From NCBI GenBank assembly GCA_964401685.1, contig CAYNZH010000061.1:1-8295 (forward strand): 8,295 bases of DNA. The letters are read 5' to 3'. The DNA comes from DASRQK01 sp964401685 (GTDB lineage: Bacteria; Bacteroidota; Bacteroidia; Sphingobacteriales; Sphingobacteriaceae). A program made the position numbers and the translations under genes. Of the stretch, positions 1-6,436 are shown piece after piece (the first letter of the stretch is position 1; each line of letters starts with the position of its first letter). Under the pieces are notes generated by a model. That model was given only the letters and a program-made list of their open reading frames with translations. It ran no database searches and was not told the origin of the DNA.

Positions 1-524
1 TATTGGCGCGTACGCGCCTCCAGCTCCGCCTCCAGCTCCGCCTCCAGCGCTGTAAATTTGTCAAGAATGCGAACTATTTCTTCTTGGACAGGAAGTGGTG
101 GGATAGGGATGGCCAGTTTTTCTATTACAACGGCATCTAATGTTGGAATCCCTGCTCTTCTCACTTTTGAACGTAAAGCATTTTTTTGCGTTAAAAGATA
201 ATGATAGATAAAACGACTAATGAAACTTTCTTTATTCTCTAAACAATAACACCCATCTGAAGACCAAAAATCGACTTCACTAAAACCAACGGTTCCAGCT
301 GAAGCACCAACATTTATTATCATTATGGAATTTCCTGTTCTGTTTGAATCTTGATAATTCCCTAAAGGATCTAGACCACCATGAAATACTGGATACTTTT
401 TGTCTTCTGAAAGCAGACTTTTTGTTAATCTCCTACCTCGTAAAACTCTTGAAATTTCTCCAATTTGTTTCCACTCCACACCATCCGGACAATACTGGGC
501 TATTAATTCCTCAATCTTACTCAT
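1..524 (-). CDS. hsdS: Type I restriction-modification specificity subunit HsdS, 3' part outside window
   Basis: HsdS is the DNA-recognition subunit of the type I methylase/restriction complex; it holds two target-recognition domains (TRDs) separated by conserved helices. Only the first 174 codons are present: TRD1 (about residues 15-135), then the conserved boundary IPIPPLPVQEEIVRILDKF (139-157) and the start of the central helical linker, LEAE LEAE LEAR (160-171). The full family length is about 400 residues, so TRD2 lies beyond the left edge. The ATG at 524 overlaps the end of the rhuM-like gene by 8 nt (ATGAGTAA) and is preceded by a perfect Shine-Dalgarno sequence. Opening residues MSKIEELIAQYCPDGVEW are typical of HsdS. 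TRD1 is very AT-rich (14 G+C in 181-240) while the linker is GC-rich (38 G+C in 1-60). The DNA sequence recognised cannot be read from this. Confidence 0.93.
   Translation of the reverse strand, partial: MSKIEELIAQYCPDGVEWKQIGEISRVLRGRRLTKSLLSEDKKYPVFHGGLDPLGNYQDSNRTGNSIMIINVGASAGTVGFSEVDFWSSDGCYCLENKESFISRFIYHYLLTQKNALRSKVRRAGIPTLDAVVIEKLAIPIPPLPVQEEIVRILDKFTALEAELEAELEARTRQ
16..48 (-). repeat. In-frame 12-bp tandem repeat in the hsdS central linker
   Basis: The plus-strand unit gcctccagctcc occurs twice in full (16-27, 28-39) and continues for 9 bases of a third copy (40-48). On the coding strand each unit encodes four residues, giving LEAE-LEAE-LEA in the helix joining the two recognition domains. 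In the type IC enzyme EcoR124I a similarly placed 12-bp repeat (TAEL) varies between two and three copies and changes the length of the non-specific spacer in the target. The same role here is inferred from position and unit length. Confidence 0.85.
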
Positions 525-1560
525 CACCGCCTCCTTTTTGCTGTAGTTTTTTTATTTCCTTGTCAAAATCACTTTCAAACAATTGATCTTGAATAATTCT
601 GTATTTCTCAAATTCTGTTTCGGCATGTGCTTTGGCTATTTCAGCAGTTACTTTTCCCGAATCTTGTAACACGCTCCTATCTGTAGCTTCAATAAATTTA
701 TTCAAACGAATTTCCCAATCTTCCATCGTCATCGGTATTTCTCGCATTGCCATATCTTCAGCAAGATCTAAATAAGCAGAAACCAAACGTTGTAGTTGCT
801 GCATCTCTTTTTCTGACAAATAATTTTTAGCAACACTGACATCAAATTTTTGAATTTTCCCTTTAGGAGCGTCCTTCCAAGTAGTCAAACCCATATTTTC
901 CTTTTGATGATCGGCTCTGTTTACAATTACTTCTGCAGCAGTATTGCCGTGTATTGCCCAGTGCAGTTTGTTTTGAACGGTTGCAAAAAAACGTTGAGTC
1001 CCTTTGGCACTTACATCATAATCAATAGCAGTTATGTATAAATCTGTAATCTTCTGATAGAACTTTCGTTCGCTTAATCGAATTTCCCGTATACGTTGCA
1101 GCTGCTCTTCAAAGTATTTTTTTCCGAGAATCGTACCATCATTTTTCAACCGCTCATCATCCATCGCAAAACCTTTGATGGTAAACTCCTGCACAATTTG
1201 TGTTGCCCATTTACGAAACAGTACAGCCCGTTCCGAATTCACTTTATAGCCTACGGCAATAATAGCCGAAAGACTATAGTGCTGCGTATTATAGTTTTTG
1301 CCATCTGTTGCAGTTATCCGGAATTTCCGGATAACTGAATCCTCTTGTAGTTCGTTGTCTTTAAATATCTTTTGAAGATGTTCACTAATGGTCCTTACAT
1401 CTACATGATAAAGTGTGCCCATCATCTTTTGTGACAGCCAAATATTTTCATCAGCGTAAACAACATTGACATCACTTTCGCCCGTAGCAGCAATAAACGT
1501 TAAATATTCTGCCGCTGAAGATCGTACAACTATGCTATCGTTTGATTTATTTTTACCCAT
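517..1560 (-). CDS. rhuM: RhuM-family protein embedded in the type I RM operon
   Basis: 347 residues. The N-terminal region carries the RhuM family signature: WLSQKMMGTLYHVDVRTISEH (about 41-61, resembling a helix-turn-helix), then HYSLSAIIAVGYKVNSERA (94-112) and FRKWAT (115-120). The middle is helical, and the charged C-terminus (about 305-343) looks like a coiled coil. No signal peptide or membrane segment is seen. RhuM was named from Salmonella pathogenicity island 3; relatives are widespread, often near restriction systems, and the molecular function is not established. The N-terminal fold suggests DNA binding or regulation, which is inference. The ATG is 3 nt beyond the hsdM stop, with a weak GGAAAG upstream, and the 3' end overlaps hsdS by 8 nt, so it is co-transcribed with both. 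The symbol denotes family membership only. Confidence 0.88.
   Translation of the reverse strand: MGKNKSNDSIVVRSSAAEYLTFIAATGESDVNVVYADENIWLSQKMMGTLYHVDVRTISEHLQKIFKDNELQEDSVIRKFRITATDGKNYNTQHYSLSAIIAVGYKVNSERAVLFRKWATQIVQEFTIKGFAMDDERLKNDGTILGKKYFEEQLQRIREIRLSERKFYQKITDLYITAIDYDVSAKGTQRFFATVQNKLHWAIHGNTAAEVIVNRADHQKENMGLTTWKDAPKGKIQKFDVSVAKNYLSEKEMQQLQRLVSAYLDLAEDMAMREIPMTMEDWEIRLNKFIEATDRSVLQDSGKVTAEIAKAHAETEFEKYRIIQDQLFESDFDKEIKKLQQKGGGDE
530..536 (-). promoter_or_regulatory. Strong Shine-Dalgarno sequence for hsdS
   Basis: On the minus strand AAGGAGG lies 5 nt upstream of the hsdS ATG at 524, inside the last codons of the rhuM-like gene, where the same bases encode the Lys-Gly-Gly-Gly tail. 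It supports the chosen hsdS start and suggests coupled or re-initiated translation. Other starts in the window have AT-rich leaders without such a site, as usual in Bacteroidetes. Confidence 0.65.
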
Positions 1561-1563
1561 AAC

Positions 1564-3117
1564 TTAGCTTTCCAGATCATTCACAATAGCATCAATAGCG
1601 GTGCGCAATTCATTTTGCCGTGTAACTATTTCAGAAATGCGTTGGTTTAACTCTACAATATCAGTCGCTACTGTTGTATTTTCTTGTTCTACATAGCTGC
1701 TTACAGCAATATTATAATCGTTCTCGGCAATCTCCGAGTTTTGAACCAAACGCGCAAAGTGATCTACAGACTCGCCAGCTATAAAGGCATCTAAAATTTT
1801 CTTTCTATTGGCATCAGATAATTTGTTCTTGTTGCCACCACGTACAAATTCTGCCGAAGCATCGATAAACAAGGTCGCATTGTCGTTCTTACTTTTCTTT
1901 AGAACAATGATACAAGTCGCAATTGAAGTTCCGAAGAATAAATCGGGAGGTAATTGAATCACGGCATCTACAAAGTTATTATCAATTAAATATTTACGAA
2001 TTTTCTGTTCTGCACCACCACGGTACAATACACCGGGAAACTCTACAATAGCCGCCGTGCCCGAAGTAGCCAACCAGGAAAGCATGTGCATGGTAAACGC
2101 CAAATCGGCTTTGGACTTAGGTGCTAAAACTCCAGCAGGTGAAAAGCGGGGATCATTGATCAATAATGGATTAGCATCACCATCCCATTTAATAGAATAT
2201 GGAGGATTGGAAACAATGGCATCAAAAGGTTCATCGTCCCAATGCATCGGATCCATCAAAGTATCACCATGCGCAATATTGAATTTCTCGAAATTAATAT
2301 CGTGCAAAAACATGTTAATACGACACAGATTGTAGGTGGTGATGTTTACTTCCTGGCCGTAAAATCCCTGACGAACGTTTTCCTTTCCGAGCACTTTAGC
2401 GAACTTTAACAATAATGAACCTGAACCACAAGCAGGATCGTACACTTTGTTTACTTCCGTTTTGCCCACTACGGTTATTTCAGCCAATAATTCAGACACT
2501 TCCTGAGGCGTAAAAAACTCCCCTCCAGATTTGCCTGCGTTGCTGGCATACATCGTCATCAGATATTCATAGGCATCGCCAAAGGCATCAATATTATTCT
2601 CCTGATATTCACCTAAACGTAAACCAGCAATGGCTTTAAGAATTTTTCCTAAACGGGCATTTCGTTGTTCAACAGTTCCGCCAAGCTTATTACTATTAAC
2701 ATCAACATCGTCAAATAAGCCTTTTAAATCGTCTTCACTGTCAGAACCGTTCGCCGATGATTCAATGTCTTTAAAAATACGGTGTAAATCAACGTTCAAA
2801 TTCGGGTTCTGTTCAGCATTCTTTTGCACGTTCTGAAATAATTCAGACGGAAGAATAAAGAACCCCTTTTCCGCCACCGTATCTTTACGACCGAATTCTG
2901 CCTCTTCATCTGATAATTTTGCGAAGTCAAAATCAGGGTTACCAGTTTCTATTTCTGCTTTATTGATGTGAGTTGTTAAATTTTCGGAGATAAAGCGATA
3001 AAATAATATACCCAACACGTATGATTTGAAATCCCACCCATCTACACTACCTCTTAAATCATTGGCAATTTGCCATATTGCGCGGTGCAACTCGTCACGT
3101 TCTTGTTCTCTGGTCAT
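1564..3117 (-). CDS. hsdM: Type I restriction-modification DNA methyltransferase HsdM (type IC-like)
   Basis: HsdM transfers a methyl group from S-adenosylmethionine to adenine N6 in the target chosen by HsdS; the usual complex is M2S, with HsdR added for cleavage. The 517 residues match the family length (EcoR124I HsdM is about 520). Visible parts: N-terminal HsdM domain with RAIWQIANDLRGSVDGWDF (12-30), very like the type IC enzyme; GGEFFTPQEV (198-207); SAM-binding motif I DPACGSGSLLL (227-237); catalytic motif IV NPPY (304-307); NDYNIAVSSYV (466-476); and a helical C-terminal tail. All key motifs are intact, so methylation activity is expected. The ATG at 3117 follows an AT-rich leader without a Shine-Dalgarno, typical of Bacteroidetes. 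It is the first gene of the operon, 196 bp downstream of mnmE on the same strand. Confidence 0.96.
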   Translation of the reverse strand: MTREQERDELHRAIWQIANDLRGSVDGWDFKSYVLGILFYRFISENLTTHINKAEIETGNPDFDFAKLSDEEAEFGRKDTVAEKGFFILPSELFQNVQKNAEQNPNLNVDLHRIFKDIESSANGSDSEDDLKGLFDDVDVNSNKLGGTVEQRNARLGKILKAIAGLRLGEYQENNIDAFGDAYEYLMTMYASNAGKSGGEFFTPQEVSELLAEITVVGKTEVNKVYDPACGSGSLLLKFAKVLGKENVRQGFYGQEVNITTYNLCRINMFLHDINFEKFNIAHGDTLMDPMHWDDEPFDAIVSNPPYSIKWDGDANPLLINDPRFSPAGVLAPKSKADLAFTMHMLSWLATSGTAAIVEFPGVLYRGGAEQKIRKYLIDNNFVDAVIQLPPDLFFGTSIATCIIVLKKSKNDNATLFIDASAEFVRGGNKNKLSDANRKKILDAFIAGESVDHFARLVQNSEIAENDYNIAVSSYVEQENTTVATDIVELNQRISEIVTRQNELRTAIDAIVNDLES

Positions 3118-3148
3118 TTATATGAAATAAATAGTAAAATAATCGGCA

Positions 3149-3177
3149 TCGGGATGCAAGCTGTTAGGTTATCCCGA
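3149..3177. repeat. Inverted repeat in the hsdM leader
   Basis: TCGGGAT (3149-3155) and ATCCCGA (3171-3177) form a perfect 7-bp stem with a 15-nt loop, 32 nt or more upstream of the hsdM ATG. It has no T-run, so it is not a simple terminator. If transcription starts near 3180 it would lie in the 5' leader, where it could be a protein-binding site or RNA hairpin; chance is not excluded. Confidence 0.4.
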
Positions 3178-3184
3178 ATATAAG

Positions 3185-3213
3185 CAAAGTGTCATTCTCC
3201 GGTCCTAGATCAA
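3185..3213 (-). promoter_or_regulatory. Candidate Bacteroidetes-type promoter for the hsdM operon
   Basis: On the minus strand ACACTTTG (3192-3185) matches the TTTG half of the TAnnTTTG -7 element but lacks its TA. TTG (3213-3211) lies 18 nt upstream, near the usual -33 spacing. The match is imperfect. A second sequence, TATATTTA (3237-3230), matches -7 at 7 of 8 positions but has no TTG at the right distance. Confidence 0.3.
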
Positions 3214-3253
3214 GACAAATTGCATGGGATAAATATAGCAAAAACTTACCACA

Positions 3254-3310
3254 TTTTTTCACCCCGCGTGAAAAAAGTCTTAATCCACGTCGCCTGCTTC
3301 TGTGAAAAAA
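3254..3310. repeat. Three copies of the 9-mer GTGAAAAAA downstream of mnmE
   Basis: Plus-strand GTGAAAAAA occurs at 3268-3276 and 3302-3310, and its exact complement TTTTTTCAC at 3254-3262. The first two arms form a 9-bp perfect hairpin with the 5-nt loop CCCGC. On either strand the T-run is on the 5' side of the stem and the A-run on the 3' side, the reverse of an intrinsic terminator, so termination is not assured. The symmetry suggests a repressor or nucleoid-protein site, or a remnant of an island junction. Confidence 0.5.
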
Positions 3311-3313
3311 TTG

Positions 3314-4699
3314 TTACTTCCCAATACAAAATTTGGAAAAAATGTTTTCAAGCAAGTCGTCGGTACTCACCTGGCCGGTGATTTCGCCCAGATGATAGAG
3401 TGCCTGCCGGATGTCCATCGCAATAAAGTCGGAGGTGACGGGATTGTCCAGCCCGAATAGCACCTTTTCCAAAGACTCTTGGGTTTTTTGCAGCGCTTCG
3501 ACATGACGGAGATTGCTGACCAGGACGCCCCCATTGTCCAGTTTGTCCAATTTGGCTTTGTGGATCAGTCGATCTATAAGTTCCTCAATGCCTACTTTAT
3601 TTTTGGCTGAGATGGCGATTGGGTCAAAGGTCTTGTACTCCTCAAGCAATGGTTGAGTTAAAAGATCCTTTTTGTTGATTACTAATATGTAAGGGATGTT
3701 CAGATCCTGGAGCGAAGCGAGCTGGTCTAGGACGTCCGCTGATTGCGAGTCCTGAGTCGGGTCTATCATGTAGATGATCAGGCGTGCCTGCCTCATTTTT
3801 TCCTTACTGCGCTCTACTCCCTGCGCCTCAATCAAGTCTGTGGTCTCCCTGATTCCCGCGGTATCTATAAAGCGAAAGTTTATGCCCCGCAGGCTGATTT
3901 CATCTTCTATGGTATCGCGAGTCGTTCCCGCAATGTGCGACACGATTGCCCGTTCTTCGTTTAAAAACGCATTGAGCAGGGTGGATTTTCCGACGTTGGG
4001 TTTGCCGGCGATGACCACGGGAACACCGTTCTTCAAGACATTTCCCTGTTCAAATGATTGAATTAACTGGCCTATGATCCTGTATATCTTTGTGATAAGT
4101 AACTTAAGCTCGTCTCTGTTTGCAAATTCTACGTCTTCTTCGCCAAAGTCAAGTTCGAGTTCGATCAACGACGCAAAGTTGATGAGGTCTTCGCGAAGTT
4201 CTTTGAGCTGATTGGAGTAGCCACCGCGCATTTGGTTCATCGCAATCTGATGAGCCGACGCCGAATCCGAGGCAATCAGATCTGCTACTGCCTCGGCTTG
4301 GGATAGATCCAGTCCGCCGTTGAGGAAGGCTCTGAGCGTAAATTCGCCGGGATTTGCAGGACGAGCCCCTTTTCTGATGAACAGCTGAATCATGCGCTGT
4401 ATGATGTATTCGCTGTTATGGACGGAAATTTCAACGACATTTTCCTTTGTGTACGAAGACGGCGCAATAAAAAGAGACACCAACACTTCATCAATAATGG
4501 CTTCTGCATCGCGGATGGTCCCAAAATGTATGGTGTGCGAATTCGCCTGTGCCAGATCCTTTCCATGAAACAGGGAGTTTACTATAGAAATCGCCTGAGC
4601 TCCGGAAAGTCTGATGACGGCGATGGCGCCCCCAGAACCCGAGGAGGTCGCTAAAGCCACAATGGTGTCTTCTGATTTGACGTAATTGGAATTTGACAT
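3314..4699 (-). CDS. mnmE: tRNA uridine-5-carboxymethylaminomethyl(34) synthesis GTPase MnmE
   Basis: MnmE works with MnmG to modify uridine at the wobble position of several tRNAs in the cytoplasm, using a formyl-tetrahydrofolate-binding N-terminal domain and a potassium-stimulated GTPase. From the ATG at 4699 the protein has 461 residues, the usual length: DTIVALAT (11-18); P-loop GKPNVGKS (232-239); GTTRDT (258-263); DTAG (279-282); NKKD (342-345); and C-terminal CIGK (458-461) with the conserved cysteine. The frame is open to an upstream start at 4738 that would add 13 residues. I prefer 4699 because the family begins close to DTIVA and because a good promoter overlaps the extension. The SRP RNA gene diverges from it, and the restriction-modification operon follows on the same strand. 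Confidence 0.96.
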   Translation of the reverse strand: MSNSNYVKSEDTIVALATSSGSGGAIAVIRLSGAQAISIVNSLFHGKDLAQANSHTIHFGTIRDAEAIIDEVLVSLFIAPSSYTKENVVEISVHNSEYIIQRMIQLFIRKGARPANPGEFTLRAFLNGGLDLSQAEAVADLIASDSASAHQIAMNQMRGGYSNQLKELREDLINFASLIELELDFGEEDVEFANRDELKLLITKIYRIIGQLIQSFEQGNVLKNGVPVVIAGKPNVGKSTLLNAFLNEERAIVSHIAGTTRDTIEDEISLRGINFRFIDTAGIRETTDLIEAQGVERSKEKMRQARLIIYMIDPTQDSQSADVLDQLASLQDLNIPYILVINKKDLLTQPLLEEYKTFDPIAISAKNKVGIEELIDRLIHKAKLDKLDNGGVLVSNLRHVEALQKTQESLEKVLFGLDNPVTSDFIAMDIRQALYHLGEITGQVSTDDLLENIFSKFCIGK

Positions 4700-4703
4700 G
4701 GTA

Positions 4704-4734
4704 CAAAAATACGATAAGGGTGTCTGGCTTTCAA
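4704..4734 (-). promoter_or_regulatory. Promoter of mnmE (Bacteroidetes type)
   Basis: The minus strand reads TATTTTTG (4711-4704), an exact TAnnTTTG, with TTG (4734-4732) 20 nt upstream. The -7 element ends only 4 nt before the ATG at 4699, so the transcript would start at or within a few bases of the start codon. Confidence 0.65.
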
Positions 4735-4782
4735 GCAATTTACGAAAAATGCCATTTTATTCTTTATTATCGACTTTTTTTG

Positions 4783-4790
4783 TACTTTTG
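4783..4790 (+). promoter_or_regulatory. -7 element of the SRP RNA gene
   Basis: TACTTTTG is an exact TAnnTTTG match a few bases upstream of the 5' strand of the RNA's closing helix (4795), where the transcript should begin. No clear TTG was found at the -33 distance; the upstream stretch is T-rich. Confidence 0.65.
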
Positions 4791-4792
4791 TG

Positions 4793-4896
4793 CCGGGTAA
4801 GGCTTTTACGACCAGCTCCCTTTAAACCCCCCAGGGCGGGAACGCAGCAAGGGTAGGAGGTTGTAGCGGTGCGATAAAAGTACTTACCCATTTTTT
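4793..4896 (+). ncRNA. ffs: Bacterial signal recognition particle RNA (4.5S-type)
   Basis: This RNA pairs with Ffh to bind signal sequences and target nascent membrane proteins to FtsY. The diagnostic domain is at about 4832-4850: GCG-GGAA-CGC, a GNRA tetraloop on a short stem, with AGCA on the 3' side of the internal loop that contacts Ffh. The ends close on each other: GGGTAAG (4795-4801) pairs with CTTACCC (4883-4889), and CTTTTA (4803-4808) pairs with TAAAAG (4875-4880). Inner helices also form, for example ACC/GGT (4811-4813 with 4868-4870) and GCT/AGC. The length of about 100 nt fits the short Alu-lacking form. A -7 element precedes it and a T-run follows. The ends are accurate to a few bases. 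Confidence 0.93.
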
Positions 4897-4900
4897 ATTT
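4891..4900 (+). terminator. T-run terminating the SRP RNA transcript
   Basis: TTTTTTATTT directly follows the 3' strand of the SRP RNA closing helix. The stop codon of the convergent gabD-like gene (4897-4895 on the minus strand) lies within this tract. Confidence 0.6.
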
Positions 4901-6331
4901 TAAACCTCCGACATTTAGGTATTTCAGTTCCATATAGGCTTCTATGCCGTACTTTGAGCCTTCCCTTCCCATTCCGGATTGCTTGATTCCGCCAAAGGGT
5001 GCGATTTCGGTGGAAATCAGGCCTTCGTTGATGCCGATCATGCCATATTCCAATGCTTCACTTACTTTCCATGATCGCGTCAAGCTTTCTGTATAGAGGT
5101 AGGCCGCAAGTCCGTATTCTGTATTATTTGCCATTTCTATTGCTTCCAAATCGTCTTTAAATTTGTAAATGACCGCGACCGGGCCAAAAATTTCCTCGTG
5201 GAAAATGTCCATGCTTTCATCTGCATTTATGATCAGGGTGGGTTCTATCCAACGTTTATCCTTGTGGGTTCCGCCGAGGATGACTTCCGCACCTTTTTTG
5301 CGGGCGTCGTCTATCAAACGAGTGACCTTTTCAACAGCTTTTTCATTGATCAGAGGGCCTAAGTGCACATCATTGTCCATGCCATTCCCGGTTTTCAATT
5401 GCGCGATTTCTGTTTTCAGTTTGCGTACAAACTCATCGTGCACGCTTTCGTGTACTATAAAGCGATTGGCACAGATGCAGCTCTGCCCGCCATTTCTAAA
5501 CTTCGCCCCCATCGCCCCCTTTACCGCTCCGGGGATATTTGCATCGGCAAACACGATAAACGGTGCATTTCCACCGAGTTCCATGCTCAGTTTCTTGAGT
5601 TGAGGTGCGCATTGTGCACTCAATAGTCGTCCTACGCGCGTGGATCCCGTAAACGAGAGCTTGCGTATCTTTTTGTCCTCACAGAGAAATTTACCGACCG
5701 GATCAGGCTCCTGCGTGGCGATGATATTGAGTACGCCGGCGGGAATTCCAGCCTGATGGGCCAGTTCAGCCAAAGCAAGCGCCGTCAGCGGAGTCAACTC
5801 GCTCGGACGAACGATGACTGTACAGCCAGCAGCCAACGCTGGAGCAACTTTCCGGGTAATCATAGCCAAAGGAAAATTCCAAGGGGTAATTGCTGCGACC
5901 ACGCCCACGGGCTGACGGATGGCCATCACTCGATTATTTTCAGAATAGGTCGGAATCACATCGCCGTAGGTCCGCTTGCCTTCTTCGGCAAACCAGGGTA
6001 TGAAGGACGCTCCGTATCCGATTTCGGCCCTACTTTCGGCGAGGGTTTTTCCGCTTTCCTGCGTGATCAGATGGGCCAAACTTTCTTTATTTGCGATGAT
6101 ATGCTCAAACCACGCATTCATGATGGTTTGCCTGGCTTTGGCTGTTTTGGATTTCCAGCCGTCCAACGCGTTTGCGGCTGCTTCTACGGCTTGGCGAGCG
6201 ACTTGGACGCCACTATTATAGACATTGACAATGGTCTCACCCGTAGCCGGGTTTGTCACCGGAAAGGTTTCTTCGAACTCAGCGATCCACTTTCCGTTTA
6301 TATACGATTTATTGTTTGGTTTTAAACTCAT
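4895..6331 (-). CDS. gabD: Succinate-semialdehyde dehydrogenase, GabD-like aldehyde dehydrogenase
   Basis: This soluble enzyme would oxidise succinate semialdehyde to succinate with NAD(P)+, as in 4-aminobutyrate degradation. The 478 residues are the normal length. Visible aldehyde dehydrogenase residues: WNFP with N152, FTGS (227-230), ELGG with general base E251, GGQSC with nucleophile C285, and PFGGIKQSGMGREGSKYG near the end. R160, R279 and S440 align with the three residues that bind the substrate carboxylate in human succinate-semialdehyde dehydrogenase (R213, R334, S498), which supports this substrate. C287, two after the nucleophile, matches the redox-switch cysteine of that enzyme. 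One oddity is R175 where the cofactor-binding KPxE lysine is usual (codon CGT, so not a one-base error). No other GABA gene is nearby, so the pathway is inferred; another semialdehyde is possible. Confidence 0.87.
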   Translation of the reverse strand: MSLKPNNKSYINGKWIAEFEETFPVTNPATGETIVNVYNSGVQVARQAVEAAANALDGWKSKTAKARQTIMNAWFEHIIANKESLAHLITQESGKTLAESRAEIGYGASFIPWFAEEGKRTYGDVIPTYSENNRVMAIRQPVGVVAAITPWNFPLAMITRKVAPALAAGCTVIVRPSELTPLTALALAELAHQAGIPAGVLNIIATQEPDPVGKFLCEDKKIRKLSFTGSTRVGRLLSAQCAPQLKKLSMELGGNAPFIVFADANIPGAVKGAMGAKFRNGGQSCICANRFIVHESVHDEFVRKLKTEIAQLKTGNGMDNDVHLGPLINEKAVEKVTRLIDDARKKGAEVILGGTHKDKRWIEPTLIINADESMDIFHEEIFGPVAVIYKFKDDLEAIEMANNTEYGLAAYLYTESLTRSWKVSEALEYGMIGINEGLISTEIAPFGGIKQSGMGREGSKYGIEAYMELKYLNVGGLK

Positions 6332-6349
6332 AAAATTTGCTTTTAATAG

Positions 6350-6381
6350 GCAATATACTAATTTTCGAGTAGATAATCAAA
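6350..6381 (-). promoter_or_regulatory. Candidate promoter of the gabD-like gene
   Basis: On the minus strand TATATTGC (6357-6350) matches TAnnTTTG at 6 of 8 positions, and TTTG (6381-6378) lies 20 nt upstream, giving normal -33/-7 spacing. It sits about 20 nt before the ATG at 6331. No clear matching promoter was found for the divergent gene on the plus strand in the same 105-bp gap. Confidence 0.4.
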
Positions 6382-6436
6382 CCTTTGACGTGGGAAATTG
6401 TTCGTTATGAAACATTTACACCTTAATATACTTACT

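Noticed and set aside
1..60. CRISPR or minisatellite array at the left edge
   Set aside because: The repeats are contiguous 12-mers without spacers, in frame in the expected linker of HsdS.
344..586. Small plus-strand open frame at the hsdS/rhuM junction
   Set aside because: It is antisense to two overlapping conserved genes and has no recognisable features.
3254..3276. Intrinsic terminator of mnmE
   Set aside because: The hairpin has T-run, stem, A-run order on both strands, opposite to a functional stem followed by T-run, so I list it as a repeat.
5169..6325. Long plus-strand open frames opposite the gabD-like gene
   Set aside because: They lie wholly antisense to a well-conserved enzyme, resemble no known family, and arise from its codon composition.
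6352..6432. Direct repeat AATATACT (6352-6359 and 6425-6432) in the divergent gap as a regulator site
   Set aside because: An AT-rich 8-mer repeated once at 73 bp spacing is easily explained by chance and shows no dyad symmetry.
6398..6436. Longer N-terminus of the mutase-like protein from TTG 6398 or ATG 6407
   Set aside because: The extra residues do not resemble the family; MSLIEQFKKLH at 6437 does.
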